Shown in pieces: positions 44,740 through 58,139 of a DNA stretch of 64,000 bases; the first letter of the stretch is position 1; each line of letters opens with the position of its first letter. The DNA comes from Muscardinus avellanarius (Eukaryota > Chordata > Mammalia > Rodentia > Gliridae), in contig OY726564.1 of the NCBI GenBank assembly GCA_963383645.1, forward strand, positions 116,644,915-116,708,914, in the 5' to 3' direction. Made by a program: the position numbers and the translations under genes. Under the pieces are notes generated by a model. That model saw only the letters and a list, made by a program, of their open reading frames with translations, was not told the origin of the DNA and searched no databases.

Positions 44740-44887
44740 CCAAGCAAGGGAAGGAGGGACAGGGAGGGGATGGGGTGGGAATTGGGTAGGGGTTAAATCA
44801 GTGATGTGTACATGTATGTACACACAAGTTTTTTTTTACCCCAATATGATGTATGAATATAATGCACCAATAAAATTAAAAAAAAGG
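44740..44887 (+). mobile_element. Short 5'-truncated L1 (3'UTR only)
   Basis: Perfect duplication aataaatgtttga (44727-44739 and 44888-44900) frames 148 bases that match the 3'UTR of the chimeric elements ('gatgtatgaatataatgcaccaataaaa' and a G-rich block). Confidence 0.9.
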
Positions 44888-44900
44888 AATAAATGTTTGA

Positions 44901-45410
44901 TAATGTCCAGAAAAAAGAAAAAAATATTCTGTATAATCCGAGGAATCAAGGTTTCATGTCAGAAAGACCTCAATTAGAATGCTGTCTCTGCCTCTGCCAA
45001 AACTATGTGGTCTTGGCTTGTGGTTCCAAATAAAATTCTTTCTTCCTCTTGGGTTATATAATACCCCAAACCTAGGTTAAGAACACGAGTCAGTTTAGGT
45101 CAGTCACAATGGCAATACCTGATTTAGTATACATTTGCTTGGCATATGTAGTAAAGAGTTTTGTGGTTCTATGGACTTGGAATTCAGTCATCATCCATAT
45201 GTGTGATTTGGAGTAAACTTGGATTATTATTTTTAACTAATTTTTGGGAAAGTAATTTAATTCAAAAACTTAAGTAGCAAAACATTTTTAATTAAAGGCT
45301 AATTTTTAAAATTATTTGCAATGCAAACAGTCTATTGATTTCTAGTATACATTTCTCATTTCAGAATGGAAAAAAAATTACTATTTTAGACATTTTCACA
45401 ACAGGTACTC
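44901..45410. other. AT-rich sequence beyond the MAEL 3' end, no gene recognised
   Basis: No SINE, and no L1 recognised here. Confidence 0.35.
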
Positions 45411-45416
45411 AATATC

Positions 45417-45422
45417 TTTATT
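45417..45422 (-). terminator. MAEL: Candidate MAEL polyadenylation signal AATAAA
   Basis: On the - strand, 318 bases beyond the MAEL stop codon, in the sequence ctgtaataaagat. It is the first good AATAAA downstream that I noticed. Confidence 0.55.
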
Positions 45423-45739
45423 ACAGGGAGAAAGAACAATCAACATTTCCAAAGGAAAACTCTGAAAATGCCAGTTTTGTTCTTACAGAACTCAAAATCT
45501 TAATGGCATACCCATTGTACTGTCAGGAAATGGAAAAAAGTCTTCAAAAAAAAAATAAACCAAGAATGCAAAGATCTTCTCCAACCACAATTATTTTTAA
45601 TCTGTGAAACCATTTCCTTACAAATTAAGTAGTTTGTATAGTGATGTGATGTTTGATATGACTGTAATAGGAAGGGAAGGTGGGCCTGTTATTTTTCCAG
45701 AAATTGAAAAAGTACCATCATTTAAGAGAAGAGAGAGTT

Positions 45740-45903
45740 TTACCCGTCTTTTTGGGGCATGTAAGGTGAGAGGGGGCTCTCCCAGCTGGGGACTCTGTGG
45801 ATACTGCTGGAGGAATTGGAGATGCTCTCGAGCAGGCGGGTAATCCCTCTTCCTCGGACACTGCTGCTCTGGCCTGAAATCTTCACCCCAGATGGGTAAT
45901 CAC
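45740..45903 (-). CDS. MAEL: MAEL terminal coding exon with early stop
   Basis: Acceptor tttgtgctgtcctag. Encodes GDYPSGVKISGQSSSVRGRG, ITRLLESISNSSSSIH and SPLSPYMPQKDG, then TAA (45742-45740). The bases after the stop still resemble codons for the human tail (KSFSS-like), in phase up to a second TAA. Confidence 0.92.
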
Positions 45904-48900
45904 CTAGGACAGCACAAATGCAGTAAAAGAAAGAGTGGTTTCACTCTAAAGGGATGTTTCAATTTATTGACTTTTATCTCACTGTAGGCCTCACTAAGCC
46001 ATGGTTAAAAAGGATCGTGAACAAGAGAGATTCTTAAGGCAAAGATGGAATGAAAATGTTTTGTTTTTAGAACAGGAAACCCTAATTCAAGTTTTTTAGG
46101 TACCCCTTGAAATTTCATGTTACCATTTAAAAAAAGCTTCTCATCTCCTAAGACATCATGACATAAAGATTATAGAACTTTAGCTGCTATAGCTGTCACA
46201 AGAAACAGATTTTGAAGTCGGAGAAGTGACACTGTATCAAAACGGCCTCCACTATGTTCACATCCACACTATCTAAGGTGTTGATGCTAAACCAAACCAC
46301 ATCCAGCCGCTCCTTAGGTCCTAGGGCGAGTCTGAAGCCTGCTCCAGCGCCACAGCTGGGCGCTGGCCCCAGGCCCTGTGCCCCTTCAGGAGCACCCTAG
46401 GAACCTCAGCGCTTACCCACACATGTGTGGGATCTTTGTTCCTGATTAGGAGAGTTGAAATGAGGGAATCCTGGACTCTCGACCCGTAGCTTCTGTAAAA
46501 CAAATGGAAAATGCAGATGGAGAGATGTTTATTTCTTCTCAATTAGTGATCTACTTCAAATTGCTTTTTAAAAATACAAACTAACACCCAAAGACTTTTC
46601 CAATGTCTATTAACATTTAATGCAAAGGGGAGGAGAAAGAGGGTAGACTCTAGAGGGGCGTTAGGAATTATAGGGTAACAAGAGGTGTGCCCTTTTATCT
46701 GAGATGAGATTATACAGCATGTTTATTTGCTGAGTGACTCAGAACAGAGGGAAACCCTGACCATGTAAGAGAAAGAGGGAAATTACTGCAGCTATGTCTT
46801 TGGAAGAAAACGAGATACAATATAGAAATACGTTAGCTTCAGACAGAAACACAAACCATTTGTTCATTATAATTGGAGCGAAAGTAGAAAATACGGTAGA
46901 ACAGGTAGGTGAAGTGGTAGAAACATGTGGAAAAGCTCTTTGATGGCTTCTACTTTTTCAGAGTAGGAGAAGACATCACATCAGATAGCTCTAAGTAAGG
47001 GCAAAGGAGAGGATGCTGATGGGAGCTGGAGGGAATGACCTGGGAAGTAACTGTCAGGAGAGTGAAGACAGAGAATGGTAACTGCCAGCAGCATCCAAGG
47101 TCTGCCTAACGCTGCTGGTGAGGGAATAAAGAAAGGCCAGTGGGCAAGGCAGAGGGAGGTGGGTAAAAGGGGGCAAGAGGCTGTGCCTTTGCACAGGGCC
47201 CTCTAAGGGACTATAAAACAGTGGAGGTGCAGGTGAACCCCAGGCCCCCAAACATCAAACAGCTGCTGGCACTGGGGCATTCCAGGGAGACAATGGCAGT
47301 CACAGGAGGAGGTACCACTGGAGCCTAGAGAGCCAGGCAGACTTCAGGGGTGGACAACACTGAGAAGCACAAGGAGGGAACCGAGGACAGGAGAGCTGCT
47401 CTGAGTCAGTGGTGCCTAAGAACAAAGAGGTCTGCCTTAGGTATCTACTGACTCGAAAAGGTGCTAGCAGGTATACAGCCCAGGTGCATGAGATTCAAAG
47501 GCTGGGGATTTTAGGAAGAAGGTATAAAGAAATCAGAAAGCTGAAATAAAGGACAACTATTTCAAATATGCCAATAACAAATGAAGAAGAAAAAGATGCC
47601 TTCAATTCACAGGGCTAACAGAGACAGTGTTTTCACAGGAGAGTAAAAGTTTAATTAGAAACCAGAAGGTGAACAGTTCCCCTCCCAAAGCTGAGAACCC
47701 CTAAGGTGATGCTCCGAGCGGGGCTCCTTACCTGGTAGCGCCCTGCATCCAGTACGACCATTTTGGGTGTCACACTGTTGCTGGCCTCGTAGTCCTGCAG
47801 TGGCACATGCGTGCCTGTGAGCTGGATTCCAAAGAGAGTCGCCAGGGAATTACTGATGCAGTACCTGTAAAAGGAAACGAAAAGAGCGCACTCCAAGAAT
47901 CCCATCCCCTTCCCTGTGAAAGCATTCACGCAGCATCCCAGTACTTGGGAAGCTGAGACAGGAGGATCCCAAGTTCATCGTCACTCTCAACAACTTAGTT
48001 GAGGTCCTCTGCAACTTAGACCCTGTTTCAAAATAAATAAAAAACAGAGCTGGGGGAGTATCTCAGAGGTAAAACACTCCTGGGTTCAATCCCCAATGCC
48101 ACACACACACACAAGCATTCATGCTTTAAAATTTCTAAAAAAGCTGGGCGTGGCGGCACACGCTTGTAATCCCAGCACTTGGGAGGCTGAGACCGGAGGA
48201 TCGCACAGGTTTGAAACCAGCCTCAGCTACTGAGTGAGGCTCTCAGCAACGTAGTGAGACTGTTTCCAGATAAAATAGAAAATAGGTCTGGGAGTGTAGC
48301 CTTAAGGTAAAAAGCCTCTGGGTTTCATCCTCAGCGCCACATTAAAAAAAAAAATTTTTTTTTTGAGAGCTACTGCTCTAAATTGAAAAATACCCCAAAC
48401 CTAGAGATTCAGAGAAGAGATGGGAACAGGTTACTAGTGGCAAGCCACCTGATTTTCAGATAAACAGTTCAGGTTTTCTACAATGGGATGGGAAAGGGGA
48501 AAGGGGTCAGCTGGGGTCGGCTGTGGGTGAAGGGACCAGCACAGCAGCCGGGGAGAGTGTGGGGCTCCCAGTGCTCACTCACAACCAGAGGCAAAGCCTT
48601 GGCCTTTGGAGCCTGCACACCAGAAGTGCGGTCCCTCCGCATGCACAAGAGTCCAAGGAGGGAAATGTCACGAAAGTGGTTCTCCAGAGCCACTGACTCT
48701 GTCCAGGTGAGCAGCGACGTGACATGGACAGAGCCACAAGCATGGCCAAGTCAAAGACCCGCTTTTAACAGGACTACAGCAGCAGAGGTGCAGAGCTGGA
48801 TCCCCGCTGGCGAGACCAGAGTGCAAGTGGGCAAGAGGGGGCCGCCCTCAACTTACGCGACCTTCTTGCAGACCGCCAGGGCGCAGAAGAGGGTGTCATT

Positions 48901-51900
48901 CTCCTCGTGCCACCTGCACCTGTGTGGGAAGAGGCTGAATGTCCCAGCTGCGGGCACCAAGGGGCCTTCTGGCCAGATTTCTAACCTGCCTAGCGGGAGT
49001 CATTTAAGGAAAACTGACAACATTACTCAGAGATTAAAGTTTCTAATTTAACACATAAAAAGATACTTTTAAAAACAGATTTCATTTTACTTCCTCTGAT
49101 GCAAATTCATACTATGCAAATTATGCATAACCAAAACTTAAGTTTTCCCTTGAAATAAGCCAGGAGATCTAGAGGCACACAGTGACTACAGCTAGCATGC
49201 GTGCATCCAGCAGACGTCTACTGAGTGCACCCCACGTCCCGGGCACCAGGCGGGCAGTGTAAGTGACACACACAGTAACACAGCCTGGCGGGAAGACTGA
49301 CCAAGAGATTTACAAGCACAATCCATAGGTAACCACAGGTTTTAAGGAGCAAAGCACAAAGAATGTCAGTGAGGGGCAATGCTGCGTCGAGATGGGCAGG
49401 GAAGGCCGGCTGGAGTGGACGCCAGGACGTAGCGTGGAGAGGAGGACCAAAACAACAATGTATCATACGCTCAAGTTATGTGTGTTCAAGGCCTCCCAAT
49501 CTACTCATACTACTGAAAACAGCACTGTCTTTATCTGCTTTTATTACTATTTTCGTGTGTGTGTGTGGTACTGGGGATAGAAGCCAAGGGCATTCTACCT
49601 CCGAGCTACAGCCCCAGCCCTATTTTTTATTCTTTCTTATATCTGAAACAGGGTCTAATTTGCAGAGGGCCTCACTAAGTAGCTGAGGCTACTGACAAAC
49701 CGCCATCCTCCAGTCTCAGCCTCCCGAATGCTGGGATTACAAGCATGCGCCCCCATACCCGGCTCCTTTTATTATGTCTTGATCTCCTTTCCACAAATAC
49801 AGATTCCCTAAAGACATGAGTGTTTCTTCTAGTCAAGTCCATTCTATCTGTCAACATCGGATGTATACTCTGTTGAGCTGTTAGCACTCCCTCTGCAGCC
49901 CCATCTCTATCTCCTACTGTAGCCTATCTCAGATGTCTTTTTCCAGGAAAATTCAAGTTCTCAAATTAGGCCACACGTGCATCCAGGTCTGGGCCTGGAA
50001 TAAGCCCCAGCCGGCTCCACAGCTCACAGTCTCACCACTCGGGGGCATGCGGCACTTCACTTCTCCAGACAACCCTCCACCAGGCCACGTCCTATCCAGT
50101 ACACGCTGTTGAGCTGACTTGCTGTCCTGTCCCCTGCTTCATTCTGGAGCCACTGTCAGGCCTTTCCTATGGGAAAGGGCCTCCCTCACCCCACCCTCTG
50201 CCCACAGGAGTCCTATCCGTCTTCCCAGAACCAAATAATTCCATAAAGTATCTACCGCTTTCAAACCCTGGTCTGCCAGGCATCACGACCACGGCTCGTG
50301 TCCTTGCCTGCCTTAATGCTCTTATCAACGGGAGATGAGAGGGGAGGGGATCACGGCAAGCTACACATTCCCCAAGAACCAGTGGGTGCTGAGCTGGGCG
50401 TGGTGGCGCACGCTTGCAATCCCAGGGATTGGAAGGCTGAGACAAGAGGATCGCAGGTTCGTGGACAGTCTCAGCTACTTAGTGGGGCCCTCTGCAACTT
50501 GGTGAGAACTTGTTTCAAAATAAAGAATAAAACATAGGGCTGGGGGTATAGCTCAGAGGTAGCATGCCACTGGGTTCCATCCCCAGTACCATAAAAAAAA
50601 AGAACCAGTTCTGTGCCTTATGCACAAGAGCTGCTCATATTTTTATTAAACTAAGAAAAATATTGTAAAGCGATGTCAAAATATCAAACTGCATCTCTGA
50701 ACACTACTATTGCTGGAGCTTCTGGTCCAAGATGGTAGACTCCATATGTGCACAAACTTCTTCTTACTGAGACCCTATGAAAATGCCAACGAAGGAGGCA
50801 AACTGGGTGAGGTGGCGCACACCTGCAACCTCAGCAACTTGGGAAGCTGAGGCAGGAAGTCGCCAAGGACGAGGTAGCCCGGGAAATTGGTGAGACCATA
50901 CCTCAAAATAAAACCACAAGGGGAGCCGGGCGTGGTGGCGCATGCTTGTAATCCCAGCATTCTGGAGGCGGAGACAGGAGGATCGTGGTTCATGGACAGC
51001 CTCAGCTACTTAGTGAGGCCCTCTGCAACTCAGTGAAACTCGGTTTCAAAATAAATAATAAAAAATAGGGCAGGGGGTGTAGCTCTGAGGTTGAGTGCCC
51101 CTGAGCTCCATCCCCCCAAGGGTCTGAGGATGTAGCTGTGGAGCAACCCTGGGTTCAACCCCAGTGCCATCCACTGTAGACATCCACAAAAAGGGGGAGA
51201 AAGGAGAGAGGCCTCTGTGGAATAGAACAGATTTGTAGAATATAAAGAAAGTGAAGGCATGGAAACAGATAATGTGGGCTCGAGGAGTCTCAGACTCCAG
51301 TGCTCACAGAAGAGACCATACCAGAACCCATGAGGCGCTGGGCTCAAGGATGCGCCTCTACCGAGACAGCACAGGTAATCACAGCTGAGCTTCCGAACAA
51401 CGAAGGTCAGCCTCAGACTCCATGCGAGGGCAAGAGCGCTTCCTGGAGAAGCGGGCAGCGAGGATGGTCGCTGGTCCTAAGGCAAAGCCTCCGTACTCTG
51501 AGGTTAGAATTCTGCTCCAACCTTCAAGCTTCCTCGTCCCTACAGCAAGGCCTATTCAGCTAACTACCTGGCTATACACCTCATTTCTAACACGAACACA
51601 ACCAAGAACAAGTAAACATTCAAGGAAAACCTGCAACATTAAAAAGACCAGAACAGGAAGGCCACGACACACAACTCCCGAGAATGAGATAATCCATCAA
51701 CAAAAACAAGCCAGCACCCTGGCCAGCCGAGTGAGCTCAGCGTCACGGCATCCAGGAGGGAGCACAGAGTCCAGAAGGGGCACTGCATCCAGGGGAGGGG
51801 GCACCGTGTCACTGCATACAGGATCTGCTTCCCCCCTCATCTCAAGCGCCCTTACCACTGTCCAGGGCCGGTGGCAGGGTGCCTAAACCCGGGCTGTAGG

Positions 51901-54900
51901 TAGCTGGGGCTGTGCCGAGGCGCCTTCTGCCCAGGTGACTGCCCGCATGCTGCAGGACCACCTGATGCCTCGCCAGGGTCTCGGGACATGCTAAGCTTGC
52001 CCTCCATCTACCCAGTTTTCTTCTGTCCTTCCTTTCCCTTCTCTCTCCGTGTGTCCAGTCCACCAACCTAGAGTTCACCTGACCCCTCCCCATTTCCAGG
52101 GCCGTCACCCCCTGCCCCGAGTCACTTCTTGCCTGGGTATCTAGTAACAGAAGGTTCCATACTTTCTTGCCTTATTCCAGTGCATCCATTAAATACAGGG
52201 AGCTCTTTCAGAAACCGAATATACCACTTCCCTACTAGAGAAAATTCCTTCTTAAAGCTGATAAGGCCTTGGGCCCCTTTCTCCTACTTCCTTTTTTCAG
52301 GTTGAATGTTAGACTCTCAAAAGCCTGCTTGGCCATCCTACAGAGCGAGCGGGCCAGCACTTGGCAGCAGGCTCTGCACACCTCCTCCACTCACCGTGCT
52401 CCGTGGCTCAGCATGGCGACTGCTACCAAGGCAGGGTCCATAAACACTGTCCACTAAACAAAGACTGCGCGGCTCTCACTGGCAGCGCTGACAGCGAATG
52501 GACCCAAGGCAATGGTCACAGGAAGCACACGGAGAATGGGAGGCCTGTAAACGTTTTAAATGTGCTAGCCTCCAAGCTAACATGAGGACCACTAACTGCC
52601 TCCAAGCTAACATGAGGACCACTAACTGCCTTTCTGCGTGTGCTTCTAATATTCACTTTGTCTAACTGTACTCAATTTCACCATATGAACCATCCCTCAT
52701 GGAGCTGGAGACAGTTACCAAAACCTTACTACAAACTTAAAGCTGTCTAACAGGTACTTAAGAGCGGTGTTTGATGTGAGTCTTATATTAACAGATCCGA
52801 ACCAGTTTCTCAAGTTCACTACAACCCAAACTCCCTTGTATAATACGATGTACTGGAATCTTACTGCACTGTGAGGCTCCACCCTGCCACAGCTTTTCCT
52901 TTCCTTGACCAAAATGTTGGCCTGCAGTTGTCTGCTTACCACCAGGATGATACTGAGATTTGTAGGCTGAGGCCGTATTTCAACGATCCAGCAGCAACTG
53001 TACGACATCTTGTCAAATGAATTTCATAGTTAAGACTGAAGAAAGCACATTTTGTAATTGAAAAAATGTGGTAAGTTTGGTAGAGAGAGAGTCGCTGTGG
53101 TGTGAGATGTTCTTTGAGGCCATGCTGTGGGGCTTTGTAACGGAGGAGACTGTCCGTAGCACTCAGGCACCTGAGTGAGGAAAGGCTGGCGGTGGTGAGG
53201 AAGGGAATCCCAGACAGCACCGCCTCACCCAAACTCTTGACAGCACAGAGGGTGACGGTGTGGAAAAACGTGGACGCCAACTGAGACTCCACATGACATT
53301 TTTGAAATTAATTGGCCTGTAGCTGAGGTAATGGTACATAAACTGAAATATCCTATCACACCGTTCATCAACTTTCCAGCAGCAACAAACAACAAAAACC
53401 CCAAAGAGAAGACAAAACCTACAAGTACAGCATAACTAGAAAAGAGAACACTATAACCAGCCATGGTGGTACAGGCCTGTAATCCCAATACTTGGGAGGC
53501 TGAGGTAGGAGGATCACAGGTTTGAGGACAGCCTCAGCAGTTTAGCAAGACTGTAAACATTAGCAAGATAATGTTTCAAAATTTAAAAAAGGGCTGGGAT
53601 GTGTAGCTTGGAGGTAGAATGCCCCTGGGTTCAATCCCCAGTACTAAAATAAAACAAATGAATAGAGCACTACAAAACTCAACTACCTACAAATAGGTAA
53701 AAAGAAAGAAAGAAAGAGGGAAGGTTAAGGTTAGCTGAATGTGTGGTGCACACTTCTAATCCCAGTATTTGGAGGCTGAGATGGGAGAGTGCAGGTTCTT
53801 GGACAGCCTCAGCAATTTAGTGAGATCCTCCGCAACTTAGACCCTGTTTTAAAAAAAAAGATAAAACAGAGCAGGGCTTGGCTCAGGGGTAAAATGTCTC
53901 TGGACTCAATTCCCAGTACCACACACACACACACAAAAATAAAACCATTTAAATTCCAATGGAGCATTTTCTTAATCTTATTCCAAGCTTTTATGTAGAC
54001 AATTGAATCCACAAAACCCGTGGTAAAAGAGAAAGGACACTCTTGGTTTCTCTTCCCATCATATACATCTTTGCCTTTCACTAGGAGAGAAGAGGAGAAT
54101 GGAAAGCCTAAGCTTACATTACAATCACCCCACAAATACTCAAACAGCCCAGGTAGCCGAGCACTGAACACACGAGAGTGCCGGCTGAACACAGGAGTGG
54201 AGAGGGCCCTGCAGAAAGTTGGCAGAGGAAAAAGCAAGAAAGGGAGATGTAGCATCCTGTGAGAACACACTAGACAGAGAAGGGAGGCCCTCCCCACCCC
54301 AGTCCACTGGAGCCTGCACGGAGCCACACTGGCATGAGGGAGCACTTGACCGGACTCAGGGCACTCCAATCAGCCCTGCTCAGGAAACCAAGGGCACGCC
54401 GTCCACAGAGCGCTACCAAGTACAGAGAAAACAGAAAACGAGCACCAAAACGCAGCAGTGCTAACAACCCCAAACGGTCCTCCTAGAGACGAAGAGGACT
54501 TAACATTCCATGCTGAATGTGAAGATATGGACACACACCCTGAATTAGAAAGATCACAGTGAAACACAGTGATGGACAAAAAATGAGAAGAAACAGAGTT
54601 GACCAAACCCAGGGACGAAAGAGAAAAGACAGAACCATATGGGAAAGCAACAACTTACAAACGGCGAAGGAAGAACAGATTCAGTTAGAATGTAAAGAAA
54701 CAGAACAAAGTAGAAAACTATCATGAGAAAAATAAAAATACCCAGAAGTTATAAGTAATGAAAATGAAAGATAAGTAAGGAAGTTCAAACATTATTATGG
54801 ATTCCCTTATGAAGAAAAACTAAATAGTGGAACCCAACTAATATTAAACTACTAATCTAAGAAAATTCTCCAGAAATAAAACCTGATTCAGCATACAGAA

Positions 54901-57900
54901 AGGACTCACCAAATACCTCAGAAAATGGACCTACAATAATAAACTCAGAGAAGCCTTGTGCTAAAACAATTACACTTTCTCTCTGTGTGTGGTACTAAGG
55001 ATTGAACCCAGGGACATTCCACCTCTGAGCTACACCCCCACTCCTATTTTACTTTTATTTTGAAATAGTGTTTTGCTAAGTTTCTGAGGCAGAATTCAAA
55101 CTTGTGATCTTCCTGTCTCATCCTCCCAAGTAATGGGGCTACAGGGGTGTTCCACCACATCTGACTACAATTACACTTTAAAGATGAGAAATCATGGAAG
55201 TCAAAGTAAACACTGATGGACAGTCCTGGTTAAGTGAGCCTAAGGAGACGTAAAACACAAGTGCAACATGTGACCATGGGTTGGAGACTCGGGCTAAGTG
55301 TCTTTTGGCTCTAGATAGTATTGGAACCTAGCAAAATTCTACATGGTGTTCAGATTAGGTAATAGTATTATATCATTGACAATATCCTGACTTTAATAAC
55401 TATACTACTGTAACAAGAAGAAAAGGTTCTTATTCTTTGTGTGTGTGTGTGTGGCGGGGGGGTACTGGAGTTCCTGGAAACCTTCTACCTCCGGACTACA
55501 CTCTCAGGCCCATTTTATACTTTTTATTTGCAAACAGGGTCTCTTAAGCCGGTGCGGCTGGCTTCGAACCTGCGCGATCCTCCTGTCTCTGCCTCCTGAG
55601 CGTGGGGATTACAAGCGTGTGCCACCATGCCCGGACAAGGTTCTTATTCTTAAGAAATGCTCACTGAAGAATTTAGGTTGAAAAAGTTTAGGAAAGCAAC
55701 TGATTCTCAAGTAGTTTGAAGAAGTGTGTACAGAGACAAAATTATAAAGAAAATATATTAAAATGTTAACAATGAGGGAGCCCAAGGAAATGTATACTTT
55801 TTACTAATTTTGTAACTTTTCAGTAAATCTAAGATTATTTCAAAATAATAAATGCTTTGACCAGTTTATTTCACTTATGTATTTCTTTATAGGTAATCAC
55901 AAAAACTTTGATATAAAGATCTGTCTAAAAAATCTAAAAAATTATTTTATCATTATAGAAACTCTAAGTGACATGAAGGGAATAGTTTACTTGGCAGTTC
56001 TTTTTGCTTTTCATGGCACACTGAGTAACAATGAATCTTACAATCAATGGACTCATATTAAAAATACTTTTTAAGATTTCACAGGGAAATATTGAATAAA
56101 AAGGCAAAAACTAGTTCTACTTTATTTTTCAGAAAATGTAGTGATTCTAATATAATTTAGAGAAATCAAAATCATTATGCTATAAAAATATCAATACCTT
56201 GTGTTGCTAGAATAATCCCACATGGCTACATCTAGGAGGCTTCGAACCCAGGTCTTGGAGGGCTCCTTGAGAAATTTTTGCTGGTAGATTCCCACTACAA
56301 GGTCCTCTACAGTGAGAAGTTCTAGATCTTGCACGACTTCTTCCATTCGTAAACAGAAACCACATGCAATTAGTGAACTTAGAACACGGATATCAACACA
56401 GAAACAAACATGTAAGACACGTTGCGTGACCAGAGCTCCCTCACCTGACGCCGCTGCCATTCGCTGCAAACACCAGTTGACTCTGGCTCTATCATCAGAC
56501 TAGAGAGAAAAGATTACTTGTATTTTTCTTCTATCTTGAGTTACCTTTAACTAATTAATGTTGGCCTTTCAAATGGATGTGTGGAGGGGGCGATGCAGGA
56601 GAGTCTGAAGAGTTTGTGACAACTAAATAACAACTCCTACAGACTGGCGCACAGTGAAAAGGCTCCTGTTGTTATTAGCTGGTTACGTTTAAATAGCAGC
56701 GTTCACACACTTTGTAAAAAGCAAAAACAATGTTCACATAAAGATGAGGTCATATGCTCATGTGTATACAATAAGCACCAAGACCAAAACTCAATCCTCT
56801 GACTCTTAGCCAAGAAGAATTTAAAGAAAATAAAGAAGATGGCCTCCTGTAAATATTACAAGAGGAGGAACAAGAGATTGCTACAAATATGGTTTTCAGT
56901 AAAAGGTAATCTTGTCTGGAAGAACAGGTGTACAGGACGGGGCACCAATTCTCCAGTGTACAAGGATAACACAACTATTTCAGAAGGAAAAACTTAAGAA
57001 ATATGCTATCTACTCAACTGAAAATAAATCCAGCTTTTATAGTCTTCAAAAATCTCTCTTCCAAAGCAGAAAAATTTAAGAGAAAAAGCATGATCATATG
57101 AAAACAATTCCAAACTAACATGTAATACAAATTGCTAAAACACAGGCAAATTTTTTCTTTTGGTACTTTTTGTGGATCTTCTAGTATCTAATTAAAAGAT
57201 CTTCACTGGAAGTTACCTTGCAGTAGATAGGTGGCCAGTTCCCTGGGTTTGGATGAATAAACTTATAAAGGTTTTGCAACACAGTTGCTTGGTCCTGCCC
57301 AAATTCAAAGTTTGAAATAGGAATCTTGTGACTTGAATCACCTGAGGGAAACACAAAGGATGTAGAAGATCAAATTCTGGACAAGACAAACATTAAAGAA
57401 CAGGTATGGAAGGAGGGGTATGGGAGGAGAGTGGTGGGTAACTCATATTTAAGCATTTGTACCAAACTTGGTTATGGTTCTTTTTTTTTGTTATTGGGAA
57501 TTGGACTCAGGGCATTCTACCTCCAACCTACACCTCAGGCCACATACATTTCTTATTTTGAAACAAGGTCTTGCTAAATTGCTGAGGTTGGACTCACACA
57601 TGGTGTCCTACTATCTCAGCCTCCCAAGTACCGGTGTGACAGGTGCACACCACTGCATGGGCTAGGTACTTTACATGTTGTAACCCATAATCTTAAGACC
57701 ACTCTAGGAGGCAGGTGATATATACAAAAATGAGCCACTGAGAATTAAGCCAAGAGAGTTGGTTGTGGGTAAAGCGATGACCGCATTGTGGCTCAGACAC
57801 AGGCTGCAAGGTGACCAGGCCCAGTGTTTCCATGACTCCCATGCTGCCTTTCATGAATGCTTTGTTGATAATACTCGAGAACTTAATAGTAATGGCTGCT

Positions 57901-58105
57901 TTTTAAAAGACTGTATGATGACACCGGGCGTGGTGGCGCACGCTTGTAATCCCCGCGCTTGGGAGATGGAGACAGGAGGATTGTGCAGGTTCGAAGCCAG
58001 CCGTGCTGGCTTAAGAGACCCTGTTTCCACATAAAAAAGTATAAAAATAGGTCTGGGAGTGTAGCCTGGAGGTAGAAGGGCTTCCAGGAACCCCAGTACC
58101 ACCAC

Positions 58106-58139
<34 letters not shown>

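Noticed and set aside
51422..51886. 154-codon frame in a MAEL intron
   Set aside because: Unrecognised, Ser/Thr/Arg-rich, with competing frames on both strands and no exon signals.
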